Positions 15,377 to 19,452 of a DNA stretch of 19,452 nucleotides are shown here, piece after piece. Position numbers and translations under genes: made by a program. Position 1 is the stretch's first letter. Every line of letters starts with the position of its first letter. This DNA comes from CAYRVX01 sp964642165 (GTDB lineage Bacteria; Planctomycetota; Phycisphaerae; SM23-33): positions 1 to 19,452 of the forward strand of contig CAZXOC010000128.1 of assembly GCA_964642165.1 (NCBI GenBank). Direction: 5' to 3'. Below the pieces are notes generated by a model. It worked only from the letters and a program-made list of their open reading frames with translations. It searched no databases and was not told the DNA's origin.

Positions 15377-16039
15377 ATGAATCGATGGTGTGTGATGACA
15401 GCGGTGTTCCTGGCGGGCCTCGCCGTGCTGTCGGGGTGCCAGGAGAAGGCGTCCGTGCAGTTCGACAACTCGACCTTCTACGACGCCGACGGCAAGTTCC
15501 AGGAGGACAAGGCGAAGGACGCCTACGTGGCCCTGATGAAGTACCACGGCTACCCCGTCTACGAGGGCATCCGCGAGAAGATGTGGGTCTCGGACTACGG
15601 GACGGGCCGATTCGCCGATCTCGGCCTGGGCGCGGTCCTGTGGAAGAACAACGTCAAGGACCGCTACATGCTGATGGACCTGTACCTCCTGCCCAACCAG
15701 ATGCTGCCGGAGCACTGGCACGTGGAGGGCGAGGGCAACCCCGCGAAGCTCGAGGGCTGGCTGATTCGCTACGGCCTGTCGCACGTCGTCGGCGAGAGCG
15801 AGGCCAACCTCGGCCCCGACGTCAAGGTCCCCAAGTGCCACATGAACGGAACGGTGACGGTCAAGCACGAGGTGGTCGCCAAGCCGGGCGACTTCGTCCC
15901 GCTCAACCGCGTGGAGGCGAGGCACTGGCAGTTGGCCGGCCCCGAGGGCGCGATCATCACCGAGGTCGCCAACGTGCACACCGACAGCGCCGTGCGGCAC
16001 TCGGACCCGGCGATCAACAAGAACTTCCTCGGCGAGTGA
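15377..16039 (+). CDS. Lipoprotein cupin resembling D-lyxose isomerase
   Basis: A 220-residue protein whose ATG at 15377 follows GAGGAGA; an in-frame ATG at 15362 is less well placed. The signal peptide ends in a lipobox VLSGC with lipidation at Cys21. The mature domain is a single cupin. MWVSDYGTGRFADLGLGAVLW followed by LLPNQMLPEHWH resembles the D-lyxose ketol-isomerase family (PF07385), where a WDVTDFGSGDF-type segment and ENQVTPMHFHW occupy the same places. The metal-ligand set is His113, His115, Glu117 and His183. Known D-lyxose isomerases are cytoplasmic Mn2+-dependent enzymes converting D-lyxose and D-xylulose, so an exported lipid-anchored version is unusual. It lies 59 bases after the propeller lipoprotein. 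Isomerase activity is inferred from family resemblance; it may instead only bind a sugar. Confidence 0.8.
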   Translation: MNRWCVMTAVFLAGLAVLSGCQEKASVQFDNSTFYDADGKFQEDKAKDAYVALMKYHGYPVYEGIREKMWVSDYGTGRFADLGLGAVLWKNNVKDRYMLMDLYLLPNQMLPEHWHVEGEGNPAKLEGWLIRYGLSHVVGESEANLGPDVKVPKCHMNGTVTVKHEVVAKPGDFVPLNRVEARHWQLAGPEGAIITEVANVHTDSAVRHSDPAINKNFLGE

Positions 16040-16051
16040 GGCCGGGCTCCG

Positions 16052-16066
16052 GCCGGCGAAGCCGGC
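16052..16066 (+). terminator. GCCGGC-GAA-GCCGGC hairpin after the lipoprotein genes
   Basis: A six-base-pair GC stem with a GAA triloop begins 12 bases after the cupin stop codon, with GCGGCTTCTGG following. The stem is strong, but the T-content downstream is poor, so termination may depend on the larger palindrome just beyond it. Confidence 0.4.
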
Positions 16067-16086
16067 GCGGCTTCTGGTGAAACAAC

Positions 16087-16118
16087 GCGACCCTTCGCAC
16101 GCGAGTGCGAAGGGTCGC
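16087..16118 (-). terminator. Perfect 14-bp palindrome, terminator of tRNA-Glu (possibly bidirectional)
   Basis: GCGACCCTTCGCAC (16087-16100) and its exact reverse complement (16105-16118) flank a four-base loop. Read on the minus strand it starts seven bases after the tRNA and is followed by GTTGTTTCACC, a modest T-rich tail, so it fits a Rho-independent terminator for the tRNA. On the plus strand it lies 47 bases after the lipoprotein operon and is followed by ATCAAGC, so it may also stop convergent transcription there. Confidence 0.7.
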
Positions 16119-16124
16119 ATCAAG

Positions 16125-16197
16125 CACCCCCAAGGGGAGTCGAACCCCTGTCTCCAGGATGAGAACCTGATATCCTAGGCCACTAGACGATGGGGGC
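16125..16197 (-). tRNA. tRNA-Glu, anticodon CTC
   Basis: A 73-base cloverleaf on the minus strand. The acceptor GCCCCCA pairs with TGGGGGT, which makes the first pair G1-U72. The D-arm is GTCTAGTGGCCTAGGAT. The anticodon stem TCAGG/CCTGG holds loop TTCTCAT, giving anticodon CTC for GAG codons. The T-arm is AGGGG-TTCGACT-CCCCT. The discriminator is G, as in other bacterial tRNA-Glu, and the D-arm and T-arm match E. coli tRNA-Glu closely. CCA is not encoded. GAG is the main Glu codon in this GC-rich DNA, which fits a CTC isoacceptor. Confidence 0.95.
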
Positions 16198-16261
16198 GTT
16201 TGCTTGCTGTGCTTGCTGAGCCTAGCCCGCAGCCGGTCGCGGGACGATCCTGGACTCGGCC

Positions 16262-16291
16262 ATGGTAGCGATTCGCCGCGCTTTGCGTCAA
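16262..16291 (-). promoter_or_regulatory. Promoter of tRNA-Glu
   Basis: On the minus strand, TTGACG (complement of 16286-16291) and TACCAT (complement of 16262-16267) are separated by 18 bases. Transcription would start near 16255, giving a 5' leader of about 58 bases before the mature tRNA end at 16197, to be removed by RNase P. The -35 differs from consensus at one position. Confidence 0.55.
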
Positions 16292-16299
16292 GCCCATTT

Positions 16300-16329
16300 G
16301 TCGCCAGGCGACCGCCGAAGGCGTACACT
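16300..16329 (+). promoter_or_regulatory. Operator-like dyad and -10 element before the enolase-superfamily gene
   Basis: GTCGCC-A-GGCGAC (16300-16312) is a perfect six-base dyad. TACACT at 16324-16329 is a good -10 element about 40 bases before the start codon. No good -35 is spaced at 16-18 bases; TTGTCG at 16298 is 20 bases away. The dyad covers the -35 region, so it could be a regulator site. It lies nine bases from the -35 of the divergent tRNA promoter. Confidence 0.3.
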
Positions 16330-16369
16330 GACGCCCGGCGAGCGGCCGGGGCGCCGGAGACCCCGCGGC

Positions 16370-17515
16370 ATGAGCATTCGGCTGACGCAACTGGACGTGT
16401 ACCGCACGGCGATCCCGATGCGGCCCTTCGAGCACGCCGCGGCGTCGCGGGACGTCGCCGAGGCGATCGTCGTCCGCGCGGCGTTCTCCGACGGCACGTC
16501 CGGCTGGGGCGAGACGCTGCCCCGCGAGTACGTCACGGGCGAGACCCTGGAGACGGTCGCCGCCGACCTCGAGCAGGTCGTCTGGCCGGCCGCACGCGAG
16601 CTGGACTTCGCCGCTGGGCTGGACGTGCTGCTGAACCTGCCGGCCGCCTGCCCGGACGGCCGCTGCCTCAACGCCGCCGTCGCCGCGATCGAGATCGCCT
16701 GCGCGGACGCCCATCTCTCGCGAAGCGGCTCGCGGCTGACGCGCTCGCCGGTGCGGCGCATCGCGGCCCGGGTCTCGGGCGTGCTGGGCTCGGCCGATCC
16801 GGACAGGACGGCCCGGCGCCTGCGGCGGATGCGCTGCTTCGGCCTGCGGGACTTCAAGCTGAAGCTGGGCGTCGACGAGGCCGACGACGCCGAGAACCTC
16901 CGGAGCGTCCACAAGCGGATCGGCAAGGCCGTCGCCGCCGGACGCTGCACGCTGCGGGTGGACGTCAACGGCGCCTGGGACGCCGATTCGACGCCCGAGC
17001 GCGTCGCCGCCCTCAAGCCGTTCGGCGTCTCCGTCGTGGAGCAGCCCGCCCGCTGCGACGCGGCCGAACTCGTCCACCTCGCCCGGCGATGCGAGCTGCC
17101 GCTGATGGCCGACGAGTCGCTCCTGACCGCCGCCGACGCCCGCTCGCTGCTGGCCGAGCCCCAGCGCATCTGGTGGAACGTCCGCCTCAGCAAGAACGGC
17201 GGGCTGCGGCGATCGATGCGGCTGATCGAGATGGCCGCCGAGGCCGGCGTCGCGGTCGTCAACGGCTGCATGGTCGGCGAGAGCAGCATTCTCTCGGCGG
17301 CCCAGCGGCGGCTGCTCGAATGGGCCGGGCCGCGCGTGCGGCACGCCGAGGGCAACTACGGCCGCTTCCTCCTGGCCGACGACCTCACCCGGCGGTCGCT
17401 GCGGTTCGGCTACGGCGGGCGCCTCCAGCCCCCTGCCGGCGCCGGGCTCGGCGTCGAGGTGGACCCCCGCAAGCTCGAGCGCCGCGCGACGCTCCTCGCG
17501 TCCCTGCGGGCATGA
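16370..17515 (+). CDS. Enolase-superfamily enzyme, muconate-lactonizing/dipeptide-epimerase subgroup
   Basis: A 381-residue protein. The ATG at 16370 has GGAG ten bases upstream; an in-frame ATG at 16262 would run through the tRNA promoter region and is rejected. The enolase-superfamily active site is complete for the MLE subgroup: FKLKLG with Lys163 and Lys165 on the second barrel strand, metal ligands Asp198 (VDVNGAW), Glu224 (VEQP) and Asp248 (ADES), and Lys275 (RLSKNGG) on the opposite face. The N-terminal capping domain (residues about 1-125) includes GWGETLPREYVTGET. Members abstract a proton alpha to a carboxylate and include muconate cycloisomerase, o-succinylbenzoate synthase, N-succinylamino-acid racemase and L-Ala-D/L-Glu epimerase. 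I cannot choose among these from sequence. No peptidoglycan or menaquinone genes adjoin it. Part of the cap (SRSGSRLTRSPVRR) looks shortened and Arg-rich. Confidence 0.88.
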   Translation: MSIRLTQLDVYRTAIPMRPFEHAAASRDVAEAIVVRAAFSDGTSGWGETLPREYVTGETLETVAADLEQVVWPAARELDFAAGLDVLLNLPAACPDGRCLNAAVAAIEIACADAHLSRSGSRLTRSPVRRIAARVSGVLGSADPDRTARRLRRMRCFGLRDFKLKLGVDEADDAENLRSVHKRIGKAVAAGRCTLRVDVNGAWDADSTPERVAALKPFGVSVVEQPARCDAAELVHLARRCELPLMADESLLTAADARSLLAEPQRIWWNVRLSKNGGLRRSMRLIEMAAEAGVAVVNGCMVGESSILSAAQRRLLEWAGPRVRHAEGNYGRFLLADDLTRRSLRFGYGGRLQPPAGAGLGVEVDPRKLERRATLLASLRA

Positions 17516-17540
17516 GCCCGTCGGTGCCCGCCCCGTCGTA

Positions 17541-17569
17541 TTGCCAAGGCCCCCCGGAATCGCTAGACT
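17541..17569 (+). promoter_or_regulatory. Sigma70-like promoter of metK
   Basis: TTGCCA (17541-17546) and TAGACT (17564-17569) are 17 bases apart, in the 133-base gap between the enolase-superfamily gene and metK. Each hexamer has four or five consensus bases. Transcription would start near 17576 and give a leader of about 73 bases. Confidence 0.55.
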
Positions 17570-17622
17570 GTATCCCTTCGGTTGCGGCCGCCGGCCCGTG
17601 ATGCCGCGCGGCAGCCCGATGT

Positions 17623-17641
17623 GAGCTGTGAAAGGAAGCTC
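17623..17641 (+). promoter_or_regulatory. Small hairpin in the metK leader with the ribosome site in its loop
   Basis: GAGCT (17623-17627) pairs with AGCTC (17637-17641), and the nine-base loop GTGAAAGGA contains the only Shine-Dalgarno-like AAAGGA before the metK ATG at 17649. A perfect palindrome GCCGCGCGGC (17603-17612) lies just upstream. This could tune translation. It does not match any SAM-binding riboswitch class I know. Confidence 0.25.
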
Positions 17642-17648
17642 CCGAGCC

Positions 17649-18878
17649 ATGAAGCAACGCAGGAACCACCGGCGAACGCTCTTCACCAGCGAATCGGTCA
17701 CGAAGGGCCACCCCGACAAGCTGGCGGACCAGATCTCCGACGCCGTCCTCGACAGCCTGATCCGCCACGATCCCCGCGCCCGGGTCGCCTGCGAGACGCT
17801 GGTCACGACGGGGCTGGTCGTGCTGGCCGGCGAGGTCACGGTGCACAACCACAAGGCCGAAACGGCGCTGCTGAAGGTGGAGGACACCGTCCGCGAGGTC
17901 ATCCGGTCGATCGGCTACGACGATCCCACCATCGGCTTCGACCACCAGTCCTGCGCCGTCCTCAGGACGCTGCACGGCCAGTCGCCGGACATCTCCCAGG
18001 GCGTCACGGAGGGCCAGGGCGAGCACACCGAGCAGGGCGCCGGCGACCAGGGGCTGATGTTCGGCTTCGCCTGCGACGAGACGAAGGTGCTCATGCCGCT
18101 GCCGATCCACCTGGCCCACCGGCTCACCGCGCGCCTCAGCGAAGCCCGCGAGAACGGAGAGGTCACGTGGCTCCGCCCCGACGGCAAGAGCCAGGTGACC
18201 ATCCGCTACCACGACGGCGTGCCGGCGGCCGTCGACACCATCGTCCTGTCCACCCAGCACACCAAGGCCGCCGTGGACCCCAGGACGAACAACATGTCCG
18301 CCAAGGCCCGCCGCGAGCTGATCGCCAAGATCATCAAGCCCGTCGTGACCGCCGAGTGCCCCGACCTCTGGAACCGCCGCATCACCTTCCACATCAACCC
18401 CACCGGGCGCTTCGAGATCGGCGGGCCCTACGGCGACACCGGCGTCACCGGGCGCAAGATCATCGTCGACACCTACGGCGGACGCGGCGCCCACGGCGGC
18501 GGGGCCTTCAGCGGCAAGGACCCCTCCAAGGTGGACCGCTCGGCCAGCTACATGGCCCGCCACATCGCCAAGAACGTCGTCGCCGCGAGGCTCGCGAAGG
18601 TCTGCGAGGTCCAGCTCTCCTACGCCATCGGCGTCGCCGAGCCCGTCAGCGTCCACGTCAACTGCGAAGGCACGGCCGTCGTCGACGAGCCCCGACTCGC
18701 CCGCGCCGTCCAGGACCTCTTCCCCCTGACGCCCAGGAAGATCATCGACTACCTGAAGCTGCGGCGGCCCATCTACCGCGAGACGGCCCACGACGGCCAC
18801 TTCGGCCGCACCGGCCGGAACTTCACGTGGGAACGCACCCACCGGACCCGGGAGCTGCGCAAGGCCTGCGGCCTGTAG
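17649..18878 (+). CDS. metK: S-adenosylmethionine synthetase (methionine adenosyltransferase)
   Basis: A 409-residue cytoplasmic enzyme, slightly longer than the E. coli protein, making S-adenosylmethionine from ATP and methionine. Family signatures are FTSESVTKGHPDKLADQISD at the N-terminus, EGQGEHTEQGAGDQGLMFG in the first third (the GAGDQG motif), and GGPYGDTGVTGRKIIVDTYG followed by GGGAFSGKDPSKVDRSA (the glycine-rich phosphate motif) near residues 255-300. The ATG at 17649 is chosen over the GTG at 17628, which would add MKGSSRA and lies inside the leader hairpin. It has its own promoter and appears to be a single-gene or two-gene unit with the URO-D-family gene that follows 124 bases later. 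Confidence 0.98.
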   Translation: MKQRRNHRRTLFTSESVTKGHPDKLADQISDAVLDSLIRHDPRARVACETLVTTGLVVLAGEVTVHNHKAETALLKVEDTVREVIRSIGYDDPTIGFDHQSCAVLRTLHGQSPDISQGVTEGQGEHTEQGAGDQGLMFGFACDETKVLMPLPIHLAHRLTARLSEARENGEVTWLRPDGKSQVTIRYHDGVPAAVDTIVLSTQHTKAAVDPRTNNMSAKARRELIAKIIKPVVTAECPDLWNRRITFHINPTGRFEIGGPYGDTGVTGRKIIVDTYGGRGAHGGGAFSGKDPSKVDRSASYMARHIAKNVVAARLAKVCEVQLSYAIGVAEPVSVHVNCEGTAVVDEPRLARAVQDLFPLTPRKIIDYLKLRRPIYRETAHDGHFGRTGRNFTWERTHRTRELRKACGL

Positions 18879-18897
18879 GCAACACGCCCTGCCGGCA

Positions 18898-18955
18898 GCC
18901 CTCCCCGGCGAGACCTGGTGGCGCGGAGGCCCCCTCCTCGATGCCGGCGGAGGGC
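18898..18955 (+). terminator. Imperfect long inverted repeat after metK
   Basis: GCCCTCCCCGGC (18898-18909) can pair with GCCGGCGGAGGGC (18943-18955) with a single bulge, enclosing about 33 bases. The palindrome CTGCCGGCAG (18889-18898) abuts it. There is no T-run. It fills most of the gap between metK and the next gene and may act as a terminator or mRNA-stabilising structure. Confidence 0.3.
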
Positions 18956-19002
18956 AGCGGCCGGCTGCGGGCGGGCCTCCCCCGTTGGGCCGAGGACGAG
19001 AC

Positions 19003-19452
19003 ATGCCCGAGCTGACCAGCCGCGAACGCATCGCACGCATCGTCAAGCGCCGGCCCGTCGACCGCATCGGCGTCCACGAGGGCTTCTGGGGCGACACGCA
19101 GCGGGCCTGGACCGATCGGGGGCACCTCGCCGAGGGCGAGTCGCTGGCCGACCACTTCGCCCTCGACATCCGCACCGGCGGGTGGCTGAGAATGGTCTCC
19201 AACCTCGACGCCGGCGACGAGATCGTCGAGGAGGACGAGGAGACGAAGCTCGTCCGCAACGGCAACGGGGCGCTGCTGCGCTGGTGGAAGACGCACAACG
19301 GCACGCCGGAGCACGTCGACTTCCTCGTCAAGGACGGCGCCGGCTGGAACGAGCACTGCCGCCCGCACCTGGTCAACCCCGACAACTTCCGCCGCCGCAT
19401 CAACTTCGAGCAGTATCGCAAGGTCCGCGCCCGCTGCGCGCGAGACGAGCTG
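19003..19452 (+). CDS. URO-D-fold protein (uroporphyrinogen decarboxylase / corrinoid methyltransferase family), N-terminal part
   Basis: The ATG at 19003 follows GAGGA by six bases and the frame is open for 150 codons to the right edge; full-length relatives have about 330-400 residues. The start MPELTSRERIARIVKRRPVDRIGVHEGFW has the pattern (R-E-R ... P-D-R-I-P) that opens URO-D-superfamily proteins. Later TPEHVDFLVKDGAGWNEH fits the segment typical of the non-haem branch, which includes MtaA/CmuA-type methyltransferases for methylated cobamides. Genuine HemE usually begins differently and lacks the acidic stretch EEDEETKLVRN seen here. The catalytic metal-binding region would lie beyond the window, so methyltransferase versus decarboxylase cannot be settled. 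Planctomycetota and related genomes carry many such paralogues, often with sugar genes. Confidence 0.75.
   Translation, partial: MPELTSRERIARIVKRRPVDRIGVHEGFWGDTQRAWTDRGHLAEGESLADHFALDIRTGGWLRMVSNLDAGDEIVEEDEETKLVRNGNGALLRWWKTHNGTPEHVDFLVKDGAGWNEHCRPHLVNPDNFRRRINFEQYRKVRARCARDEL

Noticed and set aside
16199..16225. Short direct repeat of GCTTGCT upstream of the tRNA
   Set aside because: Two copies of seven bases are too short to suggest an array, attachment site or insertion scar.
17570..17648. SAM, SAM/SAH or SAM-II riboswitch before metK
   Set aside because: The leader is about 73 bases and lacks the conserved loop sequences of the classes I know; only short generic hairpins are visible.
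16175..17902. A 575-codon minus-strand open frame over the enolase-superfamily gene
   Set aside because: It runs through the tRNA promoter, the enolase gene and the start of metK and has no recognisable domain.
1..19452. CRISPR arrays, insertion sequences, transposases, integrases or phage genes
   Set aside because: I saw no regularly spaced repeats, no transposase or integrase motifs and no terminal inverted repeats flanking a gene. The tRNA has no adjoining integrase or visible duplicated 3' end.

Overview
The window is very GC-rich bacterial DNA, densely coded, with Shine-Dalgarno sites (GGAG or AAGGAG) before most starts and some GTG starts. The large exported protein joins a hydrazine-synthase-alpha-like propeller, two CxxCH haem motifs and a SUMF1 domain. 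Together with many lipoproteins, a URO-D-family methyltransferase start and a cluster for sugar or polyol catabolism, this suggests the PVC group, most likely Planctomycetota. That placement is inference from gene content; no rRNA or other phylogenetic marker was tested.

Layout. (1) 1-1282, minus strand: the N-terminal two thirds of acetyl-CoA synthetase (acs), cut by the window edge. (2) 1283-1758: a divergent intergenic region with a perfect hairpin and a good sigma70-like promoter facing right. (3) 1759-3207: an exported protein of uncertain function, probably an alpha/alpha-toroid. It is followed by a decayed C-terminal piece of a DeoR-family repressor (3236-3424). (4) 3461-9954: a run of plus-strand catabolic genes: SDR dehydrogenase, nucleoside:H+ symporter-type MFS permease, FGGY kinase of the L-xylulose kinase type, second SDR, DeoC-like aldolase and zinc-dependent medium-chain dehydrogenase. 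(5) 10012-16039: an exported group made of the 1416-residue propeller/dihaem/SUMF1 protein, an SMP-30/NHL-like beta-propeller lipoprotein overlapping it by four bases, and a lipoprotein cupin resembling D-lyxose isomerase. (6) 16052-16197: two hairpin terminators and tRNA-Glu(CTC) on the minus strand. (7) 16370-17515: an enolase-superfamily enzyme. (8) 17649-18878: metK with a recognisable promoter. (9) 19003-end: the first 150 residues of a URO-D-fold protein.

How the genes may work together (inference). The permease would import a small polyol, sugar or nucleoside-like compound. One or more of the three dehydrogenases would oxidise it, the LyxK-like kinase would phosphorylate it and the DeoC-like aldolase would cleave it. 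The aldolase keeps its Schiff-base lysine but has lost the residues that hold the substrate phosphate in ordinary deoxyribose-phosphate aldolase, so its substrate is probably not deoxyribose 5-phosphate. The three exported proteins downstream (a redox protein, a lactonase-like propeller and a sugar-isomerase-like cupin) could form an extracytoplasmic step acting on the same or a related carbohydrate. The cluster has no intact regulator in this window, only the DeoR relic immediately upstream of it.
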